Shown in pieces: positions 23,251-35,358 of a stretch of DNA of 64,000 nucleotides (position 1 is the stretch's first letter; each line of letters begins with the position of its first letter). The stretch covers positions 1,521,628-1,585,627 of the forward strand of contig NC_049986.1 of NCBI RefSeq assembly GCF_000003815.2, written 5' to 3'. Position numbers and translations under genes: made by a program. This DNA is from Branchiostoma floridae. Lineage: Eukaryota > Chordata > Leptocardii > Amphioxiformes > Branchiostomatidae. The notes beneath the pieces are model-generated. The model saw only the letters and a list, made by a program, of their open reading frames with translations. It made no database searches and was not told the origin of the DNA.

Positions 23251-23735
23251 AACCATTTATTCCTGATTTGTTTTTTCCTTGTTTCTTTATATGTTATTTT
23301 TAGTTATTACTTGGATAATCATACAGAATTGAGGTATATCATACCTTGTAATAGCGCTACTTTCAACTAATTTGTTTGCATCTCTTGTTTTGATTTTCTG
23401 TATTTCCTTTGGTATTTGCTAGCTGATAATTCTATAACTTCGACTTATTTCTTTATGATCTGTAGATCATGTTGCGCTTTGATGTGCATCGTTGTGATTT
23501 TATTGTATCAATTTCATTGTTTAGCTTCGATTTGTATATTATGTTTCATTATTATCATTTAGATTATGCACATTACTACCTATTTTCAGAGAGAGAGCTT
23601 TGAAAAGCTGCACACACTTCTGTTCCCGTGCAAGTTTTTTAAAAATCTTTATTCTGTGTAATTATTTTTTTTTAGGTTACTTGCAATAAATAAAGCAAAT
23701 CATAAAGCAAGTTAAGGTAGGTAAATATAACTCAC

Positions 23736-23843
23736 TACGCTGGCATTTCTGGCCGGTCCATCCATGTTGGCAGGTGCAGTCATCTTTGTTCTCACAGGCC
23801 CCATGTTGACAGGGTTTTCTGGGCATGGCACACTCATTGATGT
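23736..23843 (-). CDS. EGF-like domain exon 2 of the lectin gene (9-nt deletion)
   Basis: A 108-nt phase 1-1 exon on the minus strand. It encodes DINECAMPRKPCQHGACENK then DDCTCQHGWTGQKCQ. Compared with exon 34372-34256 it lacks nine bases, so GGYN becomes a single aspartate. The six cysteines remain, but the loop between the third and fourth is shortened and the conserved aromatic residue is lost. Splice sites are intact (TTTCACAG and GTGAGT). Confidence 0.85.
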
Positions 23844-25315
23844 CTGTGAAATTTTTTTAAAATATCAATGATTTTGAAACAAACAAAAAACAGAAGTCCC
23901 TCGACAAACGATTACAACCATCATAAACATAGCAAATATTCAGTCAGTGTGGCCTTATAATAAGGGGAATTGTAGATGGCTGTATCCGAATGAAAGATTC
24001 TATCAAGATATTGCAATACTGAGAAGATTCTGAACGTCATCTGTGTTCTTTATTGTATATTTCGGAGAGATAAAGGTTAAAGTGTTGTCATTCTAAACTT
24101 GTCCAGCAATGTTTTGAAATTTAATTGCTTCCTAACAAAATAAGCTCCAGAATGCCCTTTGGCTTGGACAAGGAGTTTTCCATTGGCTTTCAAAGTTTTT
24201 CTAGGTTCTGTGTAACGCAAACTCCACTATCCGGAGCTGGTAGGCTCCTCCTCGCATTCTGCTTCTCGGCGCTATATGTAGCTGATGTTAGTGGGGCTTT
24301 ACGTGGCTTGGCTAGTACCCCCCTTTGTCCCGCTTCATCACTTGGGTGGACTTTCTTGTCCAGACATAGGTTATTTTTTCCAAGACTTAGCGTTCGTTTA
24401 ATCAAATCGAAAGATCTCGAGTTATTTCGTTTAGAGAAGTCACAATGACATGTTCCCCAACCACAAGCGGACAGAAAGCTACTTTCCTCTTACGTTAAAA
24501 TCACAGAATGCTTTTCGTCTTGCTCTGCTTTTTAAAAAAGAAGTCAAATGCAAATTGCAACCTGTTTAGAAATAGCCAACACTATGATATTCAAGTAGTC
24601 TCTTTTTGCAATAATTTTTATCACTGTTTATTGTCACATGTATGTCTCCTATGTTTCTACCATTTACTTGCAATAAGCCTCTGGGCACGACTTTGCAAAT
24701 AAATTGCAAATAAACTGAACACACATCAATAAAAAAACTAAGAGTGTAATATTAGCTGTTCCAGCAAATACAAGAACAGGTTTGCGCGTGAGTAATTTAT
24801 GTGAAGGAATTAGCATAAGAATCAAAATAGACGTTCAAAAACACTTCTGAAGACCTGTCAAAGAAATTACTCTTGCACTATCATCCCAATTGAAGATTAA
24901 ATCTTTAAAAAGTAGTAACCCCCGTGCGAGAAATGACTCTTCCTGTGGCAGCTTCAATTCGGTAGACCAGTTCAACCCTACTACTCAAAATTGACTTATG
25001 CATGAGAAACTCAGTCCAAAATCTATTTTTCATCAAAATTACCCAACCTGTGCAAGAATAGACTCTTCCATTGACATTCACATGTGAAATTGAGATATAG
25101 AGCTAGACTTGACCTTAACTTCAGGGAAAGCTACTTTAGAAACGAAAATTGATATAAAATGGATTTTTTTCGGAATCAGGTTCGTAGGGCCTGATGTTCC
25201 CATCATGAAGATGAAGAGCGGCACATAGCAATAACTGTAGCAGCATTTCTTCTCCCTAAGTCAGAAACATCAAGCTTTAGGCAAGCTTGATTTCAGTGGC
25301 TCAATAGGTGAATTG

Positions 25316-25316
25316 C

Positions 25317-25347
<31 letters not shown>

Positions 25348-25835
25348 TTAGGATTCTCCATTTGTAGGGTATGGCGAAACAGGTGTTAAGAACACCTTTT
25401 CAAAGCCGCCATACACACATGTGCACATGTTCGCACATGTCTACACGCGGCGGGGTTACACCGCCCCTTACGGGGTGATATACCCTTTCGCTGGCTGATA
25501 CGGTATGGAGGTTCGCCAGGCCTCCAACCGGGTGATTTGAAGTGAATCACCAACTCCAGACAGAAGGGATTGTTCCATCTCACACCGCACCATCGCACGT
25601 GTGGGGGTTCTTTAACGTGCATGGGGTGTGACTCTCCCATACACGGGACCTCCATTTAACGTCCTATCCGAGGGACGGCCCTAGCCGAAGCTAGGTACTC
25701 ATTTTTCACCTGAGTATAGTGAGGAAATCCGTGTAAAGTGCCTTTCCCAAGGGCACAAGATCGGTGACACGCAGCGGGATTCGAACTCGCCACCTCTCGG
25801 TCACGAGGCACAAATCCCGCCGCTGCGCCAGACGA
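25316..25835 (-). mobile_element. tRNA-derived SINE, full-length copy
   Basis: Read on the minus strand, it starts with TGGCGCAGCGGCGGGA (A box), followed by GAGTTCGAATCC (B box), a tRNA-unrelated body of about 440 bp, and a simple AAAT tail (TTTA repeats at 25316-25350 on the plus strand). The same body occurs at 15495-16270. This is the standard layout of a tRNA-derived SINE. It lies in a lectin-gene intron in sense orientation. Confidence 0.88.
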
Positions 25836-26789
25836 TCTCACGCTTAGAATGGTCCATTTCAACTGTGTACATTTGTTGTTGGTGAACTTAGTACGCATTG
25901 GGAATTCCTGTATCTGTTAGTTTTGCATTTTATATATTTAGCTTCTGAGAGTTCCTAAATTACCAAACCAAGGAGGTTAACCTGTACCAAACTAATTACC
26001 AAGCTTGGCGAGGCTGGTGTCAGGGTCACGTGCTCTCACCACGTGACCCCGGATCGTCCGGACGTGATCGTAACACTTGCTATACTGTCTTTGGTCTTTC
26101 AATTAACCGCAGAGCTGAAACTGTAACCACTGCCTTTCACAATTGTGTGTAGCACCCTCTTCTGATCCCGCTACAACCTTGTAACCAGTCTAATTGTCAG
26201 TCCTAACCTCTGGTCTGACGAATGGAGTATAAAGCTTAAGGAAGTACTGAGATGGAGGATAGGAGTTCCATAATACCTTCACAGAAAGAAACGGCTTTTT
26301 GCTTTCTAAAGCATAAATTTGTACTAGCGTTAGCCCCCCATTTCAAGTCAGCCTGTATTGTAGCAATGCTCTCAAGAGACATGCGACTACCAGTAGTACC
26401 GCGTTCTCCTGTTCCAGTAATAACTAGCGTTGGAAGCAACATAAAACAGAAGGCCATTGACATTGTCTGTACATCGACATGTAGTGTAGGGATGATTATC
26501 GGACGTCGTAAGACACTTGAATAGCACCGGACACAGTGAGTGAACATTCATTCAGTATGTTTTCTATCAGTTGTCTGACATAAATGCACTAGTATAGAAC
26601 GGCATAAATGTGTGTGTTTCCGATGAGCCGTGCTTGGAGATGAACGCTTTTGCGGTATTTGCAAAAGTAGCCTATAGCTATCACTTTGACTTCTCAGTAA
26701 AATAAATGGCTTAGGGGCACCACAGGTCACCAGAAGTCTGGTTCATTGGACAGAGGAAAGTTCCGGCTTGCACCTGAAACTTCCCAAAG

Positions 26790-27732
26790 GAGTTGTTGGG
26801 CAAATTTTCCCACGATCACAGATTGGAGGGGGCAAAACATTGTCTTACTCATTCGCCCCCCCCCCCCTTCGTATTTTCAAAACGGCTTACTGTACGATCA
26901 CCAAATTTGCAGGGGATTTGTTGCGCGTCAAGTCATTTTCTAATCTTTATTAAGTAATATGACGTAATTATGATGTCATGAATAGATTTTTTTTGCTAAA
27001 ACGGGGAATTCCCATAATACCTAAATATCTCACCAAAAAGTTACCAATAAAGGCTTTTTATCAATATTAAAGACTTATAAGAATTCTGTTGTCAGAAGCT
27101 GACGCAAAGTCGTCAAAATTACATCAAATTACGTCATACAATGACGTCATCTGTAGTTTAGCTATCCGCCATCTGGGATTATCAACCTTAAATGTCTTAA
27201 GATACATTTTCCAACATATAACGCAAACACACCATAAAATGGATTAGAAACGTTCATATGAATGTTTTCTGTAAGAAAGTGATGAAATCCGAGTGAAAAT
27301 AAGCTGGATATACTTTTTATCATGATATTGGTGGCCATCTTGGATTTTGACCAATTACGTAATCATATTAGCATAAATAAGGAATATTTAATTATGAATG
27401 TTCAACTAAGATGTGTTACACATTAAATCTATATGAAAAAGTTTTGTTAGGCAAGAAAATCTTAAAATCCCATTGTTTAAACCAAAATTAGTGATTTTTG
27501 TAAAATCTGCCTTTCAGAAAGACGTTGCCATGGCGACACGCAAAATGATAAACTTAATCTATTTTTTTTCAATTGTTGCCTACCATAATCTTGGAAAAGT
27601 CACGAAGTTTGGTTGTTCTAGCACATGCATTTCGGGAGCTACAGGACGTCAAAGTTGCCGCGGGCACTTTTAGCAACCAACCCCACCCCAACCGCCACCC
27701 CCCCCCCCCCCCTAGTCTGGATAGGGTTAACC
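26790..27732. repeat. TTAA-family repeat fragment
   Basis: The stretch carries phrases shared by several places in the window (for example GATCACCAAATTTGCA, also near 31865, and ATTATCAACCTTAAATGTCT, also near 17230 and 32145), and ends TCTGGATAGGG-TTAA. Sequences resembling its inverted end occur near 42074 and 35754. A non-autonomous TTAA-inserting family is inferred; the left end of this copy is not defined. Confidence 0.5.
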
Positions 27733-27920
27733 CTGTTCAGTTGGGCTTCCGCCATACCACTTCCAACTTGGTTACCACTTCCAAACACAGCTGTGCCAAT
27801 ATTGCAAACATATCTACTTAATATATTTATGATTGTTTTTGTTATTTATGATTGTTTTTGTTTATTCAAATGAAAGATTTTCAGACATGCTTTAGATAAT
27901 AAACGGTAGGTATAGTTTAC

Positions 27921-28202
27921 CTTTCTTCTGGTAGTAATTTCGGTGAGGCCACGTGTCCCACTCAGAACCCGGAGACGCCGCCGTGTCCTTGTCACTACTG
28001 CGGAGCCAACACCGTGCACTGCCGCCCTCTGGCGATCCCGCGGGGCGATGGTTGAAGGACAGACATGGAGGTTTGACCCCGTCGTAAGAGCCGTAACCTT
28101 GGAGACAGCGGCGGGCACACTCGTCTGCGTCTATGCTGTTGTAATCTGCTATGTGGTCAGGCCAATCACCGAAGAAGCGGCCTTCCTCCTTAGTGAAGAT
28201 AT
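27921..28202 (-). CDS. PAN/apple-like domain exon of the lectin gene
   Basis: A 282-nt phase 1-1 exon on the minus strand. It reads EEGRFFGDWPDHIADYNSID, then ADECARRCLQGYGSYDGVKP, then CLSFNHRPAGSPEGGSARCW and ends HRNYYQKK. The pattern of DADECARRC, C-SFNHR and CWLR is that of PAN/apple domains, which bind proteins or carbohydrates outside the cell. The acceptor is after CGCACGAAG, chosen because it alone gives phase 1. It sits between EGF1 and EGF2. Confidence 0.85.
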
Positions 28203-28967
28203 CTTCGTGCGATAAAGTCGAAGAAGCAGAAATATTATTAAAGCATTTCAAACTTCACGGGAGGCGATCGTACAATTCAATTACGTGTACAAACGCTTTC
28301 AAAATTACTTCCATTTTTATTTCAGGACATTTCAAATGCGGATAACTTTTCCAAAGTGTATGGTTTACGTAGTATATTAAAAAGTACCTTTAACCCTATC
28401 TGATGGCATGTGAAATAGCATGACCCCAACTGCTGCTCAGGAAACAATCGCCCACGCTTTCCGAACTTGACAAAGACCCAGAGGTTCTGGGTCCGAATTC
28501 GTTCACATGTCATCAATCATAAACATGGATCCTTTTTTTATGTCGTTTTCAATTGTAACTTTTCATAAAGGGCAGGTGGTCTTTCGAATATATGAGAGAG
28601 ATGTGTAACCGATTTATTCCCCATTTCCAAAGGACTGACATCCACCTGGTGTTTGATTACAACTGGACATGCCAGACTGAGGGGGCCACATATTAACCGG
28701 GTTGTGAACTTTTAGAGATGAGCTACGGTCACCCCACTAAGGACTGTACTCATGCGTAGCTAATTTCTTTACAGCTTACTCTCGCAGGTACTGTCAATCA
28801 GATGTCACCAGTGCTTTGATAAATGAACTTTTGCATAATCATTGGTATTAAGTGGACTTCCATAGCCTTCCGTCAAATTACGATTAAGAAATTTGCCTGT
28901 ATTAGGCAAATTTTGCTATTAAGGTGGGACTCTAAACTTTGCAGTATAAAAGTCAGACACACCTTTC

Positions 28968-29907
28968 TTAACCCTCAAACCACCGTACGTTTTTTGTGAC
29001 GTAGATTACCGTATGGGGTCAAAACTGAACCCATAACATTTTGTGATTTGTATATATGTATAGCTTCATTAATCTATGTGGGACAGTTTGACATGATAAG
29101 GTGAGAATAATTCTAACTCATTATCATAATTTATGCAAAAGATCGGGAGGACCACATTTTGCACTAACACTATTCAGACCGGGTAAGGTTTTTTTTTATG
29201 CTTGCACCAACTTCAAAGTCACATAGACCCTAAATAGCTTATGCTAGGGCCACCAAACTTGGTCCTTTTTGAGACAATGTTGATAGCAAGCAATTTCAGT
29301 GAATAAAAAAAGTTCATTATTTTTCATGTTGCCATGGCAACGGAATTCTGGCAGGCATATTTATTACGCAATTTTCTAATTTTGGGTTAAACATTCAAGT
29401 TGTAAGGCTTTCTTGGCAAATTACACTTGTGCATGACATCTTATAAAATTCAACGTAAATGTCATGATTCAATATTCATAATTTATGCTTATTTGATGAC
29501 GTCATAAGTCAAAATCCAAGATGGCGGCCGATTTAAGCTAAATAACGCCATTGTGTCGTCATCTAACATGACAATAACACAAAACTTGTCACCATGATTT
29601 CGTTGCACATGTACACCATTCTCTGAAAATTTCGTGATCATACGACAAGCAGCTTAGGCGTGGGTCTCAAAAGTTTGTTTAAAAAAATGCTGGGGTCATT
29701 TTTGACCCCACTGGACCATACATAAACTTTCTATAATAACTTAATCAAAAATGGGCTAATCTCCGTACAAACGTATGAGAAGTTATAAGACATACATACA
29801 AACAAACTCATGGGAGGAAATTTGTTTTCAACCAGAAATGTCATAATGGCACATATTAATATACGTCTGGGGTCAGTTTTGACCCCATACGGTGGTTTGA
29901 GGGTTAA
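28968..29907. mobile_element. piggyBac-like TTAA element without transposase
   Basis: Two TTAA sites (28968-28971 and 29904-29907) bound a 932-bp segment that starts CCCTCAAACCACCGTA and ends TACGGTGGTTTGAGGG, a perfect inverted repeat. A second inverted pair lies just inside (GGGGTCAAAACTGA near 29015 and TCAGTTTTGACCCC near 29873). TTAA duplication with short TIRs is characteristic of piggyBac-type elements. There is no long frame, so it is non-autonomous. Confidence 0.85.
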
Positions 29908-31235
29908 CTACCAGTCTGAAGGGCCAACATGCCTTCCAAGGACCCGAGTGCCCCTGAGTTTGGCGGGCACAAGGACGGGGATGTTAGCGGGACAGGGCCG
30001 GATGGATATTGATCATGAGATCGGTACCGGTGGTGTAGGATCAAGCTACCAGTCCCTTGAGTTGCTTCCCTCTGTATTTTGAAATAAGTATCTTCCGTGC
30101 CGGTGACCTATTTCTCCTTAAAAAACTTGGGCGCACTATCTAGAATGTATCTAGACTAACTTCTTCGCGGCAAAAATCTTCATCTGTCCCCGGGAAGCCA
30201 GCCACAGTTGTTCGGCAGCAGTCCGAAGTACATTTTTGCCGAACTCTTGGGCCGGAGACAACAAGCAATGGCAGCACTTCAACAATTTTGGCAGGAGCAG
30301 GAAACCAGGTAGGTGTACGAAATTTGCAAGTGTTAGGGTGTTCTTTTGTCTGTGTTGTTTTAGAAAACAATATTGTTTGGTACTTCGACTTGTGTTTTTT
30401 TTTTAATCTAACACTGCCTATAAAACTAGTGTTCCACGAAACACATACCTTCGCCAAACAACCAAGGCTTATTATGGAGAATGCCCTTATCAAAGACTTT
30501 TTAAAGTCTTACTCATGTATAAAGGTACCTACCCTGAATGGGTGTTTTCTTTCTTATTTTGTTGATTCTTACTTGGCACGGAAAAGTGAAAGCGTGGCCT
30601 TGTTTATTAATAAGCTTCCATCACTTTGACACTGGAAGTCAGTTGGGATGTATAAACGGAAATTTTCAACCGCTATATGCGCAGTTTCATGCAGCCGTTT
30701 AATTCTGGTATGTACTAAATACACGAATAAGACTTCAGACACGAACAACTTTGCACTTGTTTTTAGGGTAAAACTCCAACTTAGCACTTTCTGGTGATAA
30801 TGGGACTGGGAGAAAGATTATTGGCCCTTCTCACCCGCAAACAAATAAACATTGTGGCAGGCAAAATAACAAAACCTATAGGGCAAAGCTGTCATCAAGT
30901 GCAGCCCTATGCCAAACAGCCGCTACGCAAAAGTTAAGAGTTATCCAAAAAATAGGTCAATATCTTAGGAAAATTTGTTATATTCCTATTCTACGTTAAT
31001 TGCTTAAATGAAGCTCGAATTTAAAAACAATACATTTCAGGATTTTATTCATAACCTAAGGTATGTTCATACTAGAAATAATTCAAATCTATCAAACCCT
31101 GCTTGACTTATTCCCTTCCAAAAATTACCCCAAAATCGCCCATTGCAGTTCAAAACAAGCCACCAGGGGGCCCAAACTTACTTGACTTACTCCCTGCCCA
31201 AAGACGTATCCACTAGCCAAAAATCCTGAACCTGG

Positions 31236-31428
31236 TACTCTCCAAGCAGAGGTAAGGCTCCGGCTATTTTTTTAGCGTTTTTTAAGTCGTTTTTATCGGG
31301 CTTTCAATTTTTTTTATATCTTGCTGTGTCAAAACTTGGCTGGCGTACTTCAAGAAAAATGACAAAATAGAAAGCCCAATAAAAACGACTAAAAAAACAG
31401 CCGGGGCCTAACCTCTGCTTGGAGAGTA
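31236..31428. mobile_element. 193-bp hAT-like MITE with 8-bp target duplication
   Basis: The inverted ends begin TACTCTCCAAGCAGAGG and extend about 35 bp. The element is flanked by direct GAACCTGG at 31228-31235 and 31429-31436. An 8-bp duplication fits hAT elements. A second copy is at 45361-46069. Confidence 0.9.
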
Positions 31429-31600
31429 GAACCTGGCACTTGAGGATAACTTAAACGCCAACTTCGACGCTCCGCTGCAGTACCAAAACTTGTCGCCAGG
31501 ACGCCCATAATCAAACTTGACCTTCATTTATCAAACACCTAAATAACTTTAAAATATAATGAAAAACAATTCACAGCGTCAAAAGTTATCTTGTCCGCAA

Positions 31601-31625
31601 ATACACACACACACACACACACACA
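31601..31625. repeat. CA dinucleotide microsatellite
   Basis: About a dozen uninterrupted CA units in a lectin-gene intron. Confidence 0.95.
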
Positions 31626-32889
31626 CTCGTCCCGCTGCACTCACGGCAGAAAGTGCCAATGGTACAATTTTTGTACAAAACCTTGGTAGATGCAACCGCT
31701 ACTCAAATACCAAATATCGCGACATTCCACCCACAGCTGCTCAAGTTATATGATATCATACATCCTGGGACACACAAAAAATTCCCAATCAAAACATAAC
31801 CATCTTGGTGAAGGGTTGGCAAATGGGCCTTCCCTTCGTAATTTCAAAACGGCTTATCGTACGATCACCAAATTTGCAAGGGATGATTTGCTCGTCAGGT
31901 TTTATAATTCCTAGAAAATGTATATCAATATGACGCAATATGACGTAATTATTACGACATTAATTGACTTTTTGGCCAAAACTGATAATTCCAATAATAC
32001 CTAAATATTTCACACAAAAAGTTCATAATAAAGGTTTCTTATCAATATTTAAGTGATAGACTTCTTTTGTCAAAATACGACAAAACGACGTCAAAAATGA
32101 TGTCATAAATAGAAGTCATCTGTAGTTTTGCTATCCGCCATCTTGGATTATCAACCTTAAATGTCTTCAGATACTTTTGACTTCTTTTGTCAAAAGTCGA
32201 CGAAACGACGTCAAAAATGATGTCATAAATAGAAGTCATCTGTAGTTTTGCTATCCACCATCTTGGATTATCAACCTTAAATGTCTTCAGATACCTTTTT
32301 TAAACATATAACGCTCTAATTTCCTGATAAAGGATTGAAAACGTTCACAAGAATGTTTTCTGTAAGAAAATACCAAGTGATGAGGAAATCCTAGTTAAAA
32401 TAAGCTGGTTATACTTTTCTTTATTATACTGCCGGCCATCTTGGATTTTGCATAATTTATGAATATTTATTTATAAAAGTCATACTAAAATATCTAGATA
32501 TTAAAGATATATGAAAAGAAGAATAGTTTAGTAAGAAAATTTAAAAATCACAATGTTTAAACCAAAATGAGTGATTTTTGTCAAATATGCCTTTCAGAAA
32601 CCCGTTGCCATGGCAACGTGAAATAATTTGAACTTACTTCAGTTAATGTAAATTGTTACGAACAATATTCTAGGAAAAGTCACCAAGTTTGGTTATTCTA
32701 GCACAAGCCGTTTGCGAGCTATACGACGTCAAAATTGGCTCAGGCACTTTTAGCCCCAAAGTCTGGATAGGGTAAAAATTTCCATGGAAACTGGAAAAGT
32801 GCCCACTAATTCCTCTCTACAAATCTGGAGATCCCCATCTGTTCACAACTTGTCGAACCATCTTTATATCGCCGGCGTTTTCAAAAATC

Positions 32890-33800
32890 GTTGAATAAGT
32901 AGTGTACAAAAGAATCTTAAAGAGCCTAGATGATAACAATATTCTATATGCAAACCAATATGGCTTTCGGAAAAACTATTCATCTTATATGCCCCTTCTA
33001 CAACTCATAGATAGATAGACAGTCAGTCCTGGAAAATAACGAATTTACCATTGGAATATTCTTTGACCTATCTACAGCGTTTGACAGAGTTGACCACAAC
33101 ATGCTACTTGACAAACTCAACTCATATGGTTTCAATAGCTCTGTCCTTAAATGTTACATGAACACTTTAATGCACTCATAACAGTCGTTGCTTGTAGATA
33201 GCAAACCCCCGTGGAAGTTTCATATTGACATTATTTGTAAGAAAAATTTAGAATATTGGTATCAAAGTTGTAAATTGCTGTAAAATATTTATGACCCTTT
33301 ACTGGAGCTTGATATACCACTACTTACCATATTATCAACCGGGATATTACTTACACTGCTTCGATAAAACTACTGCACCTGCTACAAAAACAGTTAGAAT
33401 TGCCTCAAACGCATCAATTATAGCAACCTCAGCAACTCTCATTACCAATTTGAAAGTTTTTGACAGTATATGACAAACAAATTACAGTCAGCTATTTTCG
33501 TCCATAAGTTATTCATTACAGTTCCTTCTTACCAATCCTACACTAAGAGGTATTTGAGTACAACTCAAATATTCACAATCACAGTACCAGCCAGGAAACA
33601 GACTTAGACCTATTGAAACAAAATCTGACCTAACACAATTCACTGTAATGTTTAGAGGCCCATCTATACGGAACAGTATTTGTAATTCCCGGAAAGACTG
33701 CCGTCCCTCTCCGTTTTTAAGAAACGTTGGAAAAACAACCTCATTGAGAAGCCAACAATTTACTCCTGATTTGTTTTTTCCTTGTTTCTTAATATGTTAG
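32890..33800 (+). mobile_element. Decayed LINE reverse-transcriptase fragment (duplicate)
   Basis: Contains NQYGFRKNYSSYMPLLQL and FFDLSTAFDRVDHNMLLDKL in broken plus-strand frames, plus the same C-terminal and 3' sequence as 22590-23250. It has about 60 bp that are missing from the other copy. It is inactive. Confidence 0.82.
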
Positions 33801-34255
33801 TTTTAGTTATTACTTGGATAATCATATAGAATTGAGGTACATCACACCTTGTAATAGCACTACTTTCAACTAATTTGTTTGTATCCCTTGTTTTGATTTT
33901 CTGTATTTCCTCTAGTATTTGCTAGCCGATAATTCTATAACTTTGACTTATTTCTCTATGATCTGTAGATGTTACGTTTTGATGTGCAGTGTTATGATTT
34001 TCATGTATCAATTTCATTGTTAAACTTTGATTTTGTATATTATGTTCCATTATCATTATTTAGATTGTGTACATTACGTTCATTACTACCTAGTTTCTGA
34101 GGGGGAGCCATGAAAAGCTGCACACACTTCTGTTCCCCGTGCAAGATTTCTTTTTTTATTCTGTGTTATATTTTTTTTTTAATTATTGAATACGTGCTGC
34201 AATAAATAAATAAAGCAAATCATAAAGCAAGTCAAACTAGGTAAACATAACTCAC

Positions 34256-34372
34256 TACTCTGGCATTTCTGGCCGGTCCATCCATGTTGGCAGGTGCAGT
34301 TGTATCCGCCATCTTTGTTCTCACAGTCCCCATGTTGACAGGGTTTCCTGGGCATGGCACACTCATTGATGT
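34256..34372 (-). CDS. EGF-like domain exon 1 of the lectin gene
   Basis: A 117-nt phase 1-1 exon, acceptor TTTCACAG, donor GTGAGT on the minus strand. It encodes DINECAMPRKPCQHGDCENK and DGGYNCTCQHGWTGQKCQS, a complete calcium-binding-type EGF module. It is the intact sister of exon 23843-23736, from which it differs mainly by nine extra bases. Confidence 0.92.
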
Positions 34373-34479
34373 CTGTGAAATTTTTAAAGAATATCAATGA
34401 TTTTGAAACAAAAAACAGAAGTCCCCCGACAAACGATTACAACCATTATAAACATAGCAAATGTTCCAGGAACACCTCA

Positions 34480-35301
34480 CCATGCTAACAGGCTAAAAGT
34501 GCCGGCGCCAACTTTGACGTCGTATAACTGCCGAACGACGTGTGCTAGGACTTCGAAACTTAGTGACCTTTCCTGAAATATTGTTAGCAACAATTCCGCG
34601 AGAAAAATTTTAGTTTGTGATTTTTCGTGTTGCCATGGCAACAGGTTTCTGACAGGCATATTTTACCAAATTTATTAATTTCAGTTTTAAGTATGGGATT
34701 TCATAGTTTTATTGGTAAACCGAACTTGTTTATCTATATCATTAAGATCCTGTGAAATTTTAAGTTACATTTCTAATTAATTATTCATAATTTATGCTGA
34801 TTTGATGACGTCATGGGTCATAATCCAAGATTCCGTCAAAATCCTTTATTTTCTTACAAAACACAATCATTTGAACCTTTTTAGTCAACTTCCATTGGGT
34901 TTTGGGGTTGTATGTAGAAAACAAACGTATGTTAGATAATTCAAGCTTGTCGATCCAAGATGGCGGACAAATGACGTTATTTTCTGACGTCATATTGGCG
35001 TCCGTGTCGTCATCATTGGCAACAAAAGACTTGGAAGACTTAGACACCAATACGATAACCTTTATAGTCGGCGTTTTCTTAATACGTATAGCGGAAATTT
35101 CATAATGTAGATGATTTTAGCCTAAAATATGACATTATGACGTCATAATGACGTCATATTACGTCATAACAATACCAAACTTAAAATACATAAAATATAA
35201 AACTACTAGTACATCATGTCCTCTAAATTTGGTGATCGTAACCCAAGCCGTTTTGACATTACGAAGGGGGGGTCAAAAAACCCGGTCTGGATAGGGTTAA
35301 G
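34480..35301. repeat. TTAA-family repeats
   Basis: Stretches such as CCGGCGCCAACTTTGACGTC, GACGTCAT-rich DNA and the end GTCTGGATAGGGTTAA (35286-35301) match repeats at 42075-42480, 22090-22450 and 26800-27730. No coding sequence. Confidence 0.5.
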
Positions 35302-35358
35302 CTGTGTTCTTTATTGTATATTTCGGGGAGCCGTGGCGCATCAACGTCTTGTACTCAC

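Larger units (their letters stand above)
15119..23735 (-). other. Large lectin-gene intron filled with nested mobile elements
   Basis: This 8.6-kb intron separates the EGF2 and LamG-like exons. Annotated inside it are a SINE interrupted by a long-TIR element (15495-16270), a 1.5-kb TA-type element split by a 3.1-kb block (17341-22029), two TIR elements inside that block and a LINE fragment (22590-23250). No host exon was recognised among them. Confidence 0.7.
22030..23930. repeat. Intron-exon segmental duplication, copy 1
   Basis: This stretch matches 32390-34470: a non-coding repeat with CCGGCCATCTT, then a LINE reverse-transcriptase fragment, then an EGF exon with the same splice context. 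Left of 22030 the homology jumps to about 17100-17340 because a mobile element has been inserted. The LINE pieces share the same internal deletion, so the duplication came after the LINE had decayed. Confidence 0.8.
23844..27920 (-). other. Lectin-gene intron with SINE and TTAA-family repeats
   Basis: Between the PAN and EGF2 exons. It contains the SINE 25316-25835, short CA/T-rich repeats, and from about 26790 to 27732 repeat DNA ending TCTGGATAGGGTTAA that recurs near 35300 and 42075. Short frames around 26250-26550 on both strands show no known domain. Confidence 0.55.
28203..34255 (-). other. Lectin-gene intron with TTAA element, hAT-like MITE, CA repeat and LINE
   Basis: A 6-kb intron between EGF1 and PAN. 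Annotated inside are the TTAA element 28968-29907, the MITE 31236-31428, a CA microsatellite at 31601-31625 and the LINE-bearing duplication 32390-34470. Two direct copies of a roughly 125-bp segment containing GACGTCAAAAATGATGTCAT occur at about 32050-32180 and 32180-32300. The frames at 30140-30629 have no recognisable domain. Confidence 0.6.
32390..34470. repeat. Intron-exon segmental duplication, copy 2
   Basis: Homologous to 22030-23930, including repeat DNA, a LINE fragment and an EGF exon (34372-34256). It lacks the mobile element that interrupts copy 1 at its left edge, so it serves as an empty-site reference. Confidence 0.8.

Noticed and set aside
24125-24448. 107-codon plus-strand frame after the EGF2 exon
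   Set aside because: No domain, no splice context and antisense to the gene; probably chance or repeat-derived.
25764-25835. Possible tRNA gene on the minus strand
   Set aside because: A and B boxes are present, but the sequence continues into a SINE body with an AAAT tail and is repeated at 15.5-16.3 kb; arms do not form a complete cloverleaf by eye.
26236-26547. Overlapping 103- and 90-codon frames on both strands
   Set aside because: No recognisable domain, low support for either strand, and located between repeats; left unannotated as coding.
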